A DNA stretch of 64,000 bases, from NCBI RefSeq assembly GCF_041146395.1, contig NC_090999.1:73599001-73663000 (forward strand), written 5' to 3'. Of this stretch, positions 46,846-59,444 are shown in pieces. This DNA comes from Eulemur rufifrons. Lineage: Eukaryota > Chordata > Mammalia > Primates > Lemuridae. The first letter of the stretch is position 1, and every line of letters starts with the position of its first letter. The notes under the pieces were generated by a model. The model saw only the letters and a list, made by a program, of their open reading frames with translations, ran no database searches and was not told the origin of the DNA. The position numbers and the translations under genes are program-made.

Positions 46846-48333
46846 AGGAAAGGCTTAAGCAATGTTAGTAATCCCTTTTTGTCACTGGGCCCTGAGTGTT
46901 TTCTGAAATGTGATGAATGAGGGGGATACAAAAGAGAAGCCTCAGGTTCTCTAAGGGCAGATTCACTCAGCAGATAAGTGATGGTCCAGATCGCCCCGTG
47001 GGTGCTCTTGGGAAGTGAGGTTTGGAGCCTCTGTAACTTTTCCTTAGAAACTAAGCAGGTATTCTCAGGCACTTGATCTTCTAATGAAGCAAAACAGTGG
47101 TGCACTTTGAATTTTTTTATTTTGATTTAAGTGAATTGCAATTGTTTAAATGTGCACACATGTATGTACATACATTCAATACATTTGGAGGTTTGTGAAA
47201 CTGAAAGATTCATATTTAGAACTGATGAACTTCTGAAAATTGATTAAAGAAGCCTTTAAAATGTATATTTACTAATACTAAAAAAAGGGACCACATTTGT
47301 AACATGGCAATCTGTATTTGTGTTTCAGTAAAGAACCTATGAAAAATCAAATCCCATGGCTACTTATACAACTCACCAACGAAAACAGACTTAAAAAAAT
47401 AAGTTTGGAAGTTCTATTGCCCTCACACATATTCAAAAGCAACCCCAAAACAAACATATGTTTCCCACCTCCTAACTGAATCTTTCCAACACTCCATTTA
47501 CTTCACTAATCTTAAAAACACACCTTACAAAGTTACAATCCATTAGATCTGTGATTGCTTGCTATGGAGGACACCTGGGAATGGGTCCACTTAACATCTG
47601 GGACACATCACATCATTAGTCGAAAGAAAATGTTGATGAGTTCCTGCATGTTCAACATGGCTGGACTTCACAGGCCTATGGATCATTGCAAGGCTGGTTT
47701 TATATATATATGTACACAAACAAATACATCAAAAATTGAAAAGGGATGAGAAATAGAAATTTTACCCTGTTATACCCCTCAACCTAGAATATAGTAGGCA
47801 TTTTAAATATTTTAAACCAAATAAATAATAGATATGTATGAATTGATTATATATTTTTTCTCGAATATTATGTCCCTGTTTTACTGTGGTTCCTTGGTCC
47901 ATTGAATATTCCCACAAATGTGATTGGTTAGGATTCAGCCATGGTCAATCAGACCTTAGGGAAATTATTTTTAAAGATGGACTGATGAATCTACCAGTTC
48001 AATAAGATAGTGCTACAAAAGATTAATATCTCAACAAAGTCTGCATTAAACTTGCCACAGACTTCTGCGCACCCTGACACTAAGCGATGATGCTGGTGGA
48101 CCACTGATTTCACTGTCATGGAATTGCTTAAAGTGATTGCTTTCTAGGGGCAACAAAGGGGAACACCATAGAAGAAAGGACCCTCAGGGCTTTTTGCCTT
48201 ATATTTTCTATTAGAGAAGGAAAAAAAAAACAAAAAAAAACAAAAACCTGTGAGTCTTCTGAATTAGCCATAGTAGTTTAGAAAAAGATTTTGAATGAGA
48301 CTTTCTTCTTTAACATACAGGTATAAAATATTT
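46846..48333. other. Unrecognised, moderately mixed-composition DNA
   Basis: 46,850-47,110 and 47,880-48,200 are less AT-rich than their surroundings and could be decayed LTR or unique sequence. A 120-codon antisense frame (46,743-47,105) is stretched by the G21 run, which reads as poly-proline, so I discount it. Confidence 0.4.
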
Positions 48334-48476
48334 TGCTAAACAATAGAAACAAAAAACCCTAACGTCATTACCTTGTGATATTCCACTTGGCAAAAGATGG
48401 CCTCAGAATGTCTTGAAAATAGGAAAGAAATTATTATACATATTTTCTAAAATCAAAATGAAATATAGCAGCACAG
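48334..48476 (+). repeat. 143-bp direct duplication, copy 1
   Basis: Starts 'tgctaaacaatagaaac' and ends 'atagcagcaca'; about 90% identical by eye to 48,914-49,056 (roughly 13 substitutions and 1 indel). Family unknown. Confidence 0.9.
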
Positions 48477-48913
48477 TGTAAATTTTAATAAATCAACAGG
48501 AGCAATTTGAACCACTCTATTTGCTATTTTCTTACTCAAATAGAGTGTTCCCCACCAGGGAAATCTGTGGGGAACTACACAGGAAACTGAGATCTACTCT
48601 CTTCCCTTCTTCTTACTTTTTGAAAAGCACAGCTAAGCCTCAGAAAAACACATCACTAACAAGATGTATTTCAAACCTGACCTAGTTCTGATTAGGCCAC
48701 ATGAGTATTTCAAGTACATATTTATCCTACAAGATTAATCTCATTTTGAGCAGTTATTCAGATATGTAGATGTCAGTATATTAAACCAAACAAACTCAAT
48801 AAGTGTAATTGCACTTTAAGTTCCTAGACACAGATTGACTTCAAGTGTAAATTTACGTCTCGTGCTCTTGATAATTTGTTCTCCCACTTATCACATATTA
48901 AAATAAACAAACT
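48477..48913. other. Unrecognised spacer between the duplicated copies
   Basis: No repeat or coding frame recognised. Confidence 0.45.
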
Positions 48914-49056
48914 TGCTAAACAATAGAAACAAAAAAGCCCCAACATCATTACCTTGTGATATTCCATTTGGTGAAACATGACCTCAGAATGTCTTGAAAA
49001 CAGGAAAGAAACTATTATAAATATATTGTAAAATCAAAATGAAACATAGCAGCACA
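48914..49056 (+). repeat. 143-bp direct duplication, copy 2
   Basis: Same orientation as copy 1, offset by 580 bp, with the same 'tgctaaacaatagaaac' start and 'atagcagcaca' end. Confidence 0.9.
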
Positions 49057-49960
49057 ACTTCAGCAGTTTTGACAACTTACATTTGAAAACTTACATTTTA
49101 CATTCTGGACAATAGGATTATGCTCTTTCCTTCTGTGTTTCTTTCCTTCCTTTCTTTTTTTAATTTCTTAACTTTTTGACTTGTCATAGAGCTAAGTACA
49201 TCAGACTATTATAGTCTATATGCTGTTATTAATATTTACTCTGAATATAGCTTTAATTAGAAAGTTCCAGAATAGTAGCTTTCCTAAGTAGGTTTTATTA
49301 TAGGGAAAATAAAATACATTTGAGTGCTCTTAAACTTTCATTTCAAATAAATAAATCATTATACAGGTTACGATAACAGGTCCATGGATCAATTAATCCC
49401 CTAAAGCTTAATCCCCCTGGACAATATATATAATTTTAGTCATGGACATAAAAAAATGAAAAGAGATACATGGACTTGTGGTGACTTAAATAAGAAGTGG
49501 TTACTGCTGAGATAGTGGTGCAATCAATCAACTAGTCATCCATCTATCTCTATGCTACATTATCTGTAATGGCAGTAAACAATCATTTCATAAAATAGGT
49601 TTAAACTAAATTTTAAGATGTACTAAAAATCCTGGAATAAGCATTCTTTGTATGATTCTATTTGTAAGATCTGAGAAAAGAAACAAATACGTCTAATGCC
49701 CTTTTGCTATTAAATATAAGGTATGAATTTGAATAGTATTAGGAGAAGTTAGATTAATTTGGAGGGTGATAGTGATTTCTACGTATTCTTACATGGTTTT
49801 ATTCATTTAATAACTACCCTAAAGCCATACCACCCGCATCAATCATATTATTTATAATGTCCTATGTAGTATTTTCTACTATGGAAAAGTATCTCTTTAT
49901 CTTTATTCTAAATTTTGGCTCTTTTATCCTTATCCATATATGAATATGTATTTGGATTTT
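49057..49960. other. Unrecognised AT-rich DNA
   Basis: Nothing supported. Confidence 0.45.
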
Positions 49961-49964
49961 GTAA

Positions 49965-50060
49965 TGATTCATTGATTTATTTAACAAGTTTTGTTTGCAG
50001 TCATTCTTCAATCATTGGGGACATAGTGATAAAAGAGAGATAATACATCTGCTTACTTGT
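49965..50060 (-). mobile_element. L2 3' end, antisense (weak)
   Basis: 'attcattgatttatttaaca' followed by 'cattggggacatagtgataa' resembles the reverse complement of the L2 3' end. Confidence 0.5.
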
Positions 50061-50143
50061 AGTTTGCATTATAATTACGAGAGGTAATAAAAAAAAGAAA
50101 AGGAGAGTAAAGTAAAAAAATGTATATGAAAAATATACAAATA

Positions 50144-50191
50144 AAGAAGGAAGGAAGGAAAGAAGGAAGAAATGAAGGAAAGAAGAGAAAG
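50144..50191. repeat. (GAAG)n-like purine tract
   Basis: 'gaaggaaggaaggaaagaag' and similar, a pure purine strand apart from one T. Confidence 0.9.
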
Positions 50192-50315
50192 ATACTAAGG
50201 AATATTAACACTACCTGATAGTGTAAGTGCCATATAGAGATATAAAATAATATGAATTGGATGATAGTAACTACTGTGGTGACTACTGTACACTGAATGA
50301 TGTGGTTACATCTTG

Positions 50316-50965
50316 TTAAAGAAAAAATTATTCTGACACTTGTTAAAGTGTTAAGAAGACTTTACTCGAGACAATTACAATAAGAATATTGCAATATGGG
50401 ACAGAGGTCAAGCTCAGCTCCAAATGCAGCAAAGGCAGCTAGGGGTTTAGAGCCAATGAGCAGAGTGAAGGGGCTCAATGGGTGTAATATTATTAAGAGG
50501 AGGTATCAAGGGTAGGAAGCTAAACTGACCTAATGTGATTCTTGCTAAAGGCAAAACCAGAGTGATCAGGCTTCAAAAGTGGAGGAAGAGGAATTTGATC
50601 AGATCTCATAGGTGATCAGATACCACAGATGAGGGGTTCTCCTTAAAACTGTCTTACCATGATTCTCACTAAGCCTGAGCTAGGGGCACAGCAAGGATAG
50701 AGGCCAAGGTCAAGGCTTAGCTGAGAAGAGAGATCAGAGGAAGCTGTCTAAAGTTTGGTCCAGGAGAGAATCTTTGTCAACCTCTTTCTGGTTCAATTTA
50801 AATTAAAATAGGTTAAGTTAGGGTGAAGCTTAATTTAAGATTTGGATATCAGTGACAGGCCAATTATGCAAAGAACAAGGATAAGAACCTTACAGCCAGA
50901 AGAAACAGCTAAAATAAATGCTATTTAAAAACTAGTATGGTTTATTGGAGAAGCAGAAATAAGCT
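50316..50965 (-). mobile_element. Probable LTR, family unresolved
   Basis: The left edge ('aaaaaattattctgacactt', 'gttaagaagactttactcga') reads in reverse as an LTR 3' end with an 'aaagtcttcttaac' R-U5-like segment. 'gcaatatgggacagaggtca' and 'agctaggggtttagagcc' also resemble LTR sequence I have seen. Ends and family are uncertain. Confidence 0.4.
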
Positions 50966-51139
50966 TTGTAACTAGAGTAAAGTGATTAATGCAGGCAATG
51001 TCTATAAACTAGGATAAGTAGCTTGGACAGATTTATTATGTTCCAGGAGAATAATCAATCAGAATTGCATCAAATATAGGAAATTAGAGAAAATAAAGAT
51101 CAGGAATATCTTGCATTGCATTGAACAAAACTTGGTGAA

Positions 51140-52060
51140 CAATGATCAATTAGCTGAGGTTGGGACATTGAGGGATTATAGGTATGTAAAGAAGTATTGG
51201 GTTTTAGTAGGTTTGAGATGCTGTTTGTAATTTTAATGGGCAAGTCAGTTGGCAGTTAGAGATACCAGTCTGTAGTCTATGGGTGTGTTCAGAGCTTTAG
51301 ATATATGTGAGAGTTGTAGGAAATGAATAGTATTTAAGGCTTTAGAATCAAATGATATCACATAGAGATAGAAAACAAGGAGGGGGCTGAGGACAAAGAC
51401 TCTGGACACTCTGACATGTAGAGATCAAGCCCAAGAGAATAGCAGGCCAGCCTTGTGAGGTAGAAGGAGATACAGATGGGTAAGGTGTCACAGAAGTAAA
51501 GAAAAGGAAGAATTTTAAGAAACAGAGAGATTTCAATTACATTGATTTTTCCTGAGAGGTTAAATAAGTGAGGTAGTCATTGGTATATTTACTAGAAAAA
51601 TTGTCATGTGTTTTTGGAATGAAAACCCACTGTGAGGAAAGCGCCAAAGTTATTCAATTCTTTCATGAATCTTTGTTGTGAGTAGAGATATGGTGTGGTA
51701 GCTAGAGGAAGATGTGAGATCAATGGTTAGTAGTTGTTTTTTTGTTTGTTTGTTTGTTTGTTTGAAGATTAGAGATACCATGTTTGATTGCTAATGAGAA
51801 TGATCTAGGAGAGAGTGAAAAATTTTTGAGTTAGACAAAGGGGAAAGCGCTTGAAGTGAGAGAGGTTGAAATCCAGAATGGCTGGTCTTAGATGGGATCA
51901 GAGACATGTAGTCTATAGTCACACAAGAAAGGGAGACATCAGGGAAACACACTAGCAAATGTATTGGTGGGAAGATGAGGTAGCTTTTTCCTGATGGTTG
52001 CTGTTTTAGAAGTTCATCAGTTGAAATGAAGTTTTGGAGAAAATGAATAGGTTTAAGAAT
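51140..52060 (-). mobile_element. L2, antisense
   Basis: 'agtaggtttgagatgctgtt', 'gtcagttggcagttagagat', 'accagtctgtagtctatggg', 'aggagggggctgaggacaaa' and 'gctaatgagaatgatctagg' follow the reverse complement of the L2 ORF2 3' half. All frames are lost. A (TTTG)n run interrupts it. Confidence 0.65.
51735..51764. repeat. (TTTG)n microsatellite
   Basis: Five to six TTTG units inside the L2. Confidence 0.9.
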
Positions 52061-52216
52061 TCAGTCAAATCACAACGTGGTAAGAGAAAAAAAAAGAATA
52101 CAGAAGAAGAAAAATTGCCATTTAAGGGAACAGAAAATCAGAATACTTGATTAGTGATATAAAAATAATCATGAATGAACATGACTCAGAGTAAGACAAA
52201 TTCCCATAAATATATA

Positions 52217-52590
52217 CAGTAGTCCCCCCTTTATCCACAGTTTAGCTTTCCATGATTTCAGTTACTTTTCCCATGATTTCAGCTACCCTTTCCATGTTTT
52301 CAGTTACCTTTTGTCAACCTTGATGCCAAAATGCTACACACAATAAAATATTTTGATAGAGAGAGAGAGAGAGAAAGATCATATTAACATAAATTGTATA
52401 ATTGTATTGTAGTATATTGTTATAATTGTTCTATTTTATTAATCTCTTACTGCACATAATTTATAAATTAAACTTTATCAGATGGATATATGTAGATGAA
52501 AAAATAATATACATAGGTTTCAAACTATCCATGGTTTTAGGCACCCACTAGGGATCTTGGAACATAACCCCTGCAGATAAAAGGTATTTT
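52217..52590 (-). mobile_element. MER2: MER2-like (TcMar-Tigger non-autonomous) DNA transposon
   Basis: The left terminus is 'cagtagtcccccctttatcc' with 'tttcagttaccttttgtcaa'. An internal '(ga)n' tract (52,357-52,376) and 'taaattaaactttatcagat' follow. The right side has 'atccatggttttaggcaccc' and 'actagggatcttggaacata'. This is the MER2 layout in reverse. No transposase coding sequence. Confidence 0.75.
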
Positions 52591-53080
52591 CTGTGTGATG
52601 GGGCATAAATTTTATTATTTCGATAATTATTGTGAGTATATATATCCAATTTAATCACACTCGGAAAAGCATTTTTCTTTCTCAAGAAACTATACCGAAG
52701 CTTGAATGGCAAGATAAATGTGTATAAGACAGTGGCCAGAATCCATAAACTCTGGTGGGTGAACTTGCAGTCAGGGTAAAAGCTCAAGGCGAGTTACTCC
52801 AAGGGGTTTACTATAAAATGAGAAATAGCAATATATGTATAACAAATTCCGGATTTGAACAATCATTTCATTGAAGAAAAAAATTTTATGGGAATATAAA
52901 TGAGAAAGCTATCTATCTAACTATTATTTAGTGAAAAAAGTAGAAAAAAACCAAAAAAATTACAACGTATGATCTAGATCTTGGAAAGATTGGGGGGTTC
53001 CAATCAAGAGGAGCAGTATGAAAAAGAAAGAAGACATGACTTAATTCTTCTCACTCTCCGTTTCTCTCTTCTTATAGTGT
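52591..53080. other. Unrecognised DNA
   Basis: No family or gene recognised. Confidence 0.4.
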
Positions 53081-53084
53081 CATC

Positions 53085-53640
53085 AAAATATTCTTTTGTT
53101 ACTTCAGTTCAATTGTTACTAATATTACATCCATGCTGGTAACATTTATATTCTTAGCTCTGACCTCGAGCTCTAGTTTTACATTTCCAGCTCTTTATTT
53201 GCACTTGAAAGTCTCATTGTCACTTAAAAATAAAAGCATCAAAAACATGACATGATTTTGTTTCATAAGATCTTCTATTCAGTTTCTAAATCTCTTTATT
53301 ATAACATGATTTTCTCAGTTCCAGAACTGAAAAGTTAAGTTTATCTTTGAATTCTCTCTCTCTCTGGAGGTCCACTCTTATCCAATTAAAAGCTAAGTCT
53401 TCTTAAAGTTTCTTTTGAAATATTTCTTGAAATGTTGCTGCCTTCCATTCCTTCAACTCCCTAGAATGCACCTTTATTAACCCAAAACCTAATTAATGCA
53501 GGTGCTTCATATAGGGGTCCTTTCTATTCTAATCCATTTGGCATATTTCTATCAAATTTATCTTCTGTAAACTGTTTTGTCTCATTTCTCCCCTGTTAAC
53601 AAACCTATAATTTATCTTTAAATTAACTACTTGTGTAATT
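53085..53640 (+). mobile_element. L2, sense
   Basis: 'ctgacctcgagctctagttt', 'tacatttccagctctttatt', 'cacttgaaagtctcattgtc' and 'ttccattccttcaactccct' correspond to the 3' part of L2 ORF2 in sense order, heavily decayed. Confidence 0.5.
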
Positions 53641-53884
53641 GCCTTTTTTTCCTGAAAAAAGTACAATATAGTGGGCAATGATGCATACACTGTTGCTTAC
53701 ACTGTTAACTTAATGAGTCCGTATTTAATCCTGAAGGTCCTAGGGACTTACTACTACATGTTTTGCCAGGATAATAAAATAATCTAGTCGATATTTTAGT
53801 GAAACACTCTATGAACAGTACAAAAAAAATTATATTCAAGAACAGAAAATTAGATTAGCTAGAAAACAAACACAAGAGTTCCTC

Positions 53885-54465
53885 CTTTATGTTGACTTTG
53901 GTCAGTTTGATGACGTTATATCTTGGTGATTCCCTCTTTGCAATGAATCTCCCAGTAGTCTTGTATCTAGATGTCTAAACCTCTAGCAAGACCAGGGAAA
54001 TTTTCCTCAATTATTCCCTCAAATAGGTTTTTCAGACCTTATGCTTTTACTTCTTCACCCTCAGGGATGCCTAAGACTCTTATATTTGACCATTTTACAT
54101 AATCCCATATTTCTTAAAGGCTTTGTTCATTCCTCTTGATTCTTTGTTCTTCATTTTTGACTGGGTTAATTCAAAAATGTTGTCTTCGAGCTCTGAAAGT
54201 CTTTCTTCTGCCTTGTCTGGTCTATTCTTAAAGCTTTCCACTGTGTTTGTTTATTTCCTTAAATGAAGTTTTCATGTCCAGTACTATTTGGTTTTTGTTT
54301 TTAATATGAGCACTATTTGGGTTTTTTTTTTTTTGTAAATATGTTTATCTCTTTAGTAAATTTTTCATTCATTTCCTAAATTGTTTTTCTGGTATTTTTG
54401 AGTAGATTTTTCATTTTCTCCTAGATTTCATTTAGCCTCCTTACAATCTATATATATTCCATACA
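53885..54465 (-). mobile_element. Antisense L1 ORF1 region (L1MA/L1PB-like)
   Basis: 'tgatgacgttatatcttggt', 'attattccctcaaataggtt', 'ttttacataatcccatattt', 'cttaaaggctttgttcattc' and 'gggttaattcaaaaatgttg' are the reverse complement of the ORF1 coiled-coil/RRM region. No long frame persists. Confidence 0.7.
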
Positions 54466-55860
54466 AGAAAAAAAATGTATATATACAAGATTAAATGCTT
54501 TTAATAATCTTCAATGTCAAGTATTTCCTCTTTTATATTTAACAAACATAATGATATATATCTCTGTATATTTCTTTGATAAATCTATTGTTTAATTCTT
54601 TGTCTCTGTTTTCCTTTTTACACATATACTCATAGAATGTAGTCTTTCACCTGCATCTAATGTTATAAGGTGGCACTTGCCTAGCATAAGCTTTCTAGAA
54701 TGCCTAGAATAAATTTCAGCAAGTGAGAATCCCTGTGTATTGTTACTTCTTTAAGTAGTAGATAATGCAACCTTTATTTCATGCATGAGACATGTATGTT
54801 ATACCTCAAAATGATATGAGCTACACATTTTAAAATAATTATTGAATGAGGCATGAATTTTTATTTCCTCACATTTCCATCTAGGGAAAAAAAGTTCAAC
54901 ATTTTCCATTTGCAGATATGCTAACTTGTTTATACTGCCTTATATATTATAATAAAGAAAATACCAAAATTCAATTACAAATAAAAACTAAAAGAATAGT
55001 TTTCTCCTGGCATAGTGAGCTAAATTGGATCTTAAGTAAGGTGTTTGTATTACAAGGTATATGAACAGAAATAATAGAGGTATAATTTTATCATCAGAGA
55101 ATGGAATTGAACAATAATTCTTTATAGTTAGCTCATACTTGCTAATTTTTCAATGATAAATATAGAACACATTAACACTACATGAATTGAAAAAAGCCTG
55201 AAAAAAATTAATTCCAACATAACTATGTTTTATTATTTTCTTACCATATAATTATTTTCTTCATTATGCTTTCATTAGGCTGAAACATTAATCTTATACG
55301 TAAAACATTGTGGATGAAATTTTAAGTGTTGTTTCAACTGTTTAATAATCAAAATGTATACATCAAGTTGCAGATGCTATCATATTTTGCAACAGTGACA
55401 TGTAACAGTATCAATTGAGCACCTAAGTTGGCATTTCCATCTAACTTTTATCTGTTTGCATTCAGTTATCTTAATAACTGGATCATTTTATTGCTTGTGT
55501 ATAAATCAGTAAGTATAAGGGCCAAAAATGTGAATAATGGAGTCAACACAAATACACTCCTCCACACACATATCACATAACTAAAATAAAATATAACTTT
55601 TAAAGGTTAAGTGGATTTCTTTTGGCCATACAAAAGCAAGAGGTATAATTTCTTTTCTTCAGGCATATAGTATGAGGAGATACCAAAATACTGAACTGGG
55701 AAAATAAGCAATCACAGGAGTCACTGATAAGGCTCTAATTGAGATCACTTATAAACAGGTATTGAAAACTAAAAACGTAGTCAAGATCTGCAACAAAATC
55801 AGACTTAATTATTCTTCCTCTGAATTTGATCCTATACTAACGACCTACTTACTCTTTTTG
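54466..55860. other. Unrecognised AT-rich DNA
   Basis: No gene or repeat identified. Confidence 0.45.
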
Positions 55861-55861
55861 T

Positions 55862-56290
55862 CCTCTAGGTTCCACTCTTTGTCATTTCCACCAAGCTCCG
55901 TGGTCTAGAATGCTGAACTGTGTGCATTACTCCATTAGGTTGCCCTTGCTCTCTGACTTCTGACTGAGTACAGCAAAGGAGAGGCACCAGCAGGAGAACT
56001 GAAGGTAGGAGGAGCATGAAACCCACGTATTTTTTCCTTACTTCCCTTCCATCTGGCATAATGTGGGTTGGTAGTGTTCACACTCCTCTACTTAAAGCCA
56101 TAGGTTCTGTGTGCATGGCCCTTTCCTAAAAGCTACCAGCTTTCCTGAGTTCTGATAGCTCCTGCGTCTCCTTACTTCTTCATGAGTACATGTGGTCACA
56201 GGTTTCTGCCTCTTGTTTCACCCAGAATGCTCTACAATTTCTTCTGGTTTTCCATTAAACTGCCCATACCTTTGCAATCGGTTACTATAT
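55862..56290. mobile_element. Possible old interspersed repeat, family unresolved
   Basis: 'aggagaggcaccagcaggag' with 'actgaaggtaggaggagcat', followed by C/T-rich blocks, resembles a high-copy mammalian repeat I have seen but cannot name. It is less AT-rich than its flanks. Confidence 0.35.
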
Positions 56291-56559
56291 GAAAATTTTG
56301 CCAATTTATTCCTTTTTTAAAATTTTGCCAACCCATTATGTTCTGAGATACTGACTAATAAAAATAACTAACTGGCACTAATTTGGTATTCAGAATAAAC
56401 TGTGGCAATATAGAGTGAAGAAAATGTAATAAAATAATAAATCATAATAAACCAGTCATTTACCTTAAAAAACGCAAATATCTCTAGTTACTGTTTTTAG
56501 CTTTCACATTTTCCTCTTATTGTCTTATTCAATTAATATTCAAATATTTGTGAAATAAC

Positions 56560-56985
56560 AAGCCAGGGATGGAGCATATAATAATATACTATAATAAGAT
56601 TTATAGTTTTCTTACTTTAATGGATTATAATCTGGTTGGGGACATAATCTCCAATGAAGTGACATTTGGAGTGAGACCTAAAAGATGAATAGGAGCTGGA
56701 CAGTCTAAGAATTCTAGGCAGAAGCCACAGCATATTAAATAGTTCTAGAGGAATGAATAAACTTAAAGGGATCTAAAAGAAGTGCACTTTGGGGCAGAAT
56801 ATAGCACTAGATATATCTGCGATATGAAACTGAGAAATTTAGTAGCAGCCAAATTATAAAGACCCTTGAATACCATGCTAAAAACTTTGTATTTTTTTCT
56901 AAATGTAATGGGAAAGCATCAGAGTGCTTTCCATGGAGGAGTGACATGATCATGTTTGCACTTTAGATTCTTAATATTGTGTGTG
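56560..56985 (-). mobile_element. L2, antisense
   Basis: 'tttggagtgagacctaaaag', 'atgaataggagctggacagt', 'gaataccatgctaaaaactt', 'tgggaaagcatcagagtgct' and 'ggaggagtgacatgatcatg' match reverse-complement L2 ORF2 3' sequence. Confidence 0.7.
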
Positions 56986-57484
56986 TCATAGATCTCTGTG
57001 AAAATCTGATGAAAACAGTGCTCCTTTGTTCAGAAGATGATTCATTAATGCACATACATAAAAACTTCTTCATCCAGATTTAAAAAGTGCTTAAAACAAC
57101 TAAAATCTGTGCTTAAACTCATATACGGATACCTGAACCATAAGGAATAGTTTGATAAAAGAGATCATTAAATAAGTAAAATGGGTAAAATACTGTTTTA
57201 ATGTTCATATAATAAAAATAATCAGAGATGTAAGCAAAGAACTGAGTTAAAAAGTGAAATATGAGTAATAATGTGAAAAATATTAAGCTCTTTCTTTCTG
57301 TAGTTTTTATCTAGAGAGCCTGAGGCATCTAATTATCTGAGCTTTTCCTTTTGTTTTGTTTTGTTTGAGGGGAGAGATTGGGCAGGGAGAAAGAAGGGAA
57401 TGCTTTAGAGTTGTTTTAGTAGGAATGAAGAGAAATATTCAAATTCTGATGGAAAATAGGATTTTCAATATGTGTTGTTGTATT
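56986..57484. other. Unrecognised AT-rich DNA
   Basis: Nothing recognised. Confidence 0.45.
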
Positions 57485-57738
57485 TTATTTTTTTGAGATA
57501 GGTCTTACTCTGTCATTCAGACTAGAGCACAGTGGTTCGATCATAGCTCGCTGTAGCCTCAAACTCCTGGGTTTGAGAAATCTTCCTACCTCAGCCTCCC
57601 AAGTATTAATAGTTAGGACTACAGTCTTGCAACACCACTCCTGGCGCTTTTTTTAAATTTTTGTAGAGACAGATCTAGTTATCTTGACCAGGCTGGTCTG
57701 AAACTCTCAGCCTCAAGTGATTCTGCTGCCTCTGCGGT
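57485..57738 (-). mobile_element. AluJ-like SINE, antisense, 5'-truncated
   Basis: On the plus strand the element runs T-rich tail, 'gagataggtcttactctgtc', 'gatcatagctcgctgtagcc', 'tcaaactcctgggtttgaga', 'ctacctcagcctcccaagta', middle A-rich linker complement, 'ttttgtagagacagatctag' and 'ccaggctggtctgaaactct'. It stops at 'tgctgcctctgcgg', before the first ~40 bp of the left arm. This is a dimeric 7SL-derived Alu of old (J-like) type; the Pol III A box is lost. Confidence 0.85.
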
Positions 57739-57990
57739 TAATATTTTTAAATGCAAACTCTGATATCTAAAGTCCTTTTACAGTATCACCACACATAAGC
57801 TATGCTTTTATAGGGAGAAGTGATTTCTGAATTCCATTATTGTATCAGTTATCAAAATTGAATGACTCAGATTAAGTTTCAGCATTAATGTAGAAAAGTT
57901 AACATTTATGTCTATGGTACAAGCCATGAAGGCATGTGACCTACGGGAAGAGGATATAAAATAGAATAATTTCAATTAAGAGTGGAAGAG

Positions 57991-58148
57991 GGCTGGATGT
58001 GATGACTCACACCTGTAATGCTAGCATTTTGGGAGACTGAGGCAGGAGGGTCACTTGAGTCTAGGAGTTTGAGATCATAGACAGCTATGATGACACCACT
58101 GTGCTCCTGCCCAGGCAACAGAGGGAGACCTTGTCTTAAAAAAAAAAA
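57991..58148 (+). mobile_element. Monomer-sized Alu with internal deletion, 8-bp TSD
   Basis: It starts 'ggctggatgtgatgactcac', the decayed Alu 5' end with A-box region, and reads normally to 'tctaggagtttgagatcata'. It then jumps to a 3'-end-type sequence 'agctatgatgacaccactgt' and finishes 'ggagaccttgtcttaaaa'. The short form could come from an internal deletion or recombination between arms, or be a FLAM-like monomer. 'tggaagag' occurs at 57,983-57,990 and 58,149-58,156 as a likely TSD. Confidence 0.85.
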
Positions 58149-58159
58149 TGGAAGAGAGA

Positions 58160-59440
58160 GCAAAACAATTATTTTCTTTTTAGCAAGGGCTGGTTAAATA
58201 AGAGAGGCACAAAGGAGAGGACAAACGTGAGACTTTGGTCTTTGGTGCAACGTCATGAAGGTGGGTTAAGTTACTTCAAGAAAATTGTCAAGTATGAGGT
58301 CTTTTGCTTAAATTCAGATTATGTTTGAAACTCTTGAAAGAGATCACTTTACCATCTTCCTCAGACGAGCCTGAGTGTTGGGGATCAAAGTAAAATATTC
58401 GGTATACCACGCCAAGGCCTAGGAGGTCCTGAGGATTTCTTCCCCTGCTAATCTACAAGTATTATGGAAAAGATTAGGAAGATTTTACTTGTTCATCAGG
58501 GGGTAAGGGGATGTAGTATTTAGGTGAGTGTCCATCCAGATAACAAGTTAGATGGGAATTTCCATTGTAATATACAAAATAATGGTATAATGAAAGGCAG
58601 CAGAGCAGACAACCAGAGCTGAGCACACACATGCATCTAAGTCAGGACTAAGTCAGGACTTAAGTCCACAGCAGGAGTAGAGAAGCAAAAGCAAAGTTGG
58701 AGAATATAGAACTAGATGAAGTAGAAAGTTCAGACCATGAATTCCATCTGCTTCAAGTTTCAGAAGCTGATTTTAATCTAACTATCAGAAAAGGGACTAG
58801 TCACAATGGATACTAGGACTGAGGGCAGTTTAAGAATATTGAGTACAAATGAGAAGTATTTTCTTTCTGTTGACTAATAGGGCCACGGTAATACCCAGAT
58901 TTGGAGAAGATGAGAAAATGAGAGGGGTTCCTTAAGAACTGACGACAATTCAAAAGAAAAAGAGTTACTTAAAAGACTGCTAAAATTGCAGGATCAAACC
59001 AAAATTACTGGAGTGAACCATAATTTATATTCTCTTCTACAGAAGAAAATTAAAATAGTTTCAGAAAAATAAATGCTATTTTTGATACACAATTGAGGGT
59101 AATTTGAATAAATCTTTGAAACTATTTAAGTGTTTTACAAACCATTAAAATAATTTTTTATTTTTTTCTGTTGAGTGGACAATATTGATCATGGAAGAAT
59201 TCAGAAAAGAATATCTATTGCATTGAAACAGAGAATTTGACCAAATGTAACAGAATGTCTATGTGAGTATGAACCATACATACACATGCCACCTCTATAC
59301 TCTGGGAATTGGACATCTATCTTAGGATGACAGTTTTATGATTTTAAAAATTATAAAATATAATTATACAATAATTAGAATAACACATGGTTTAGTTAGC
59401 TGTATTGTGGTAACAAAAAACTGAGAAGAAATTTGGGTGG
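58160..59440. other. Unrecognised DNA
   Basis: Mixed to AT-rich, no family recognised. A small direct repeat 'aagtcaggact' occurs near 58,640. Confidence 0.45.
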
Positions 59441-59444
59441 TGTT

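Noticed and set aside
46743..47105. 120-codon antisense frame with a proline run
   Set aside because: The prolines are the complement of the G21 homopolymer; the remaining frame has no recognisable features.
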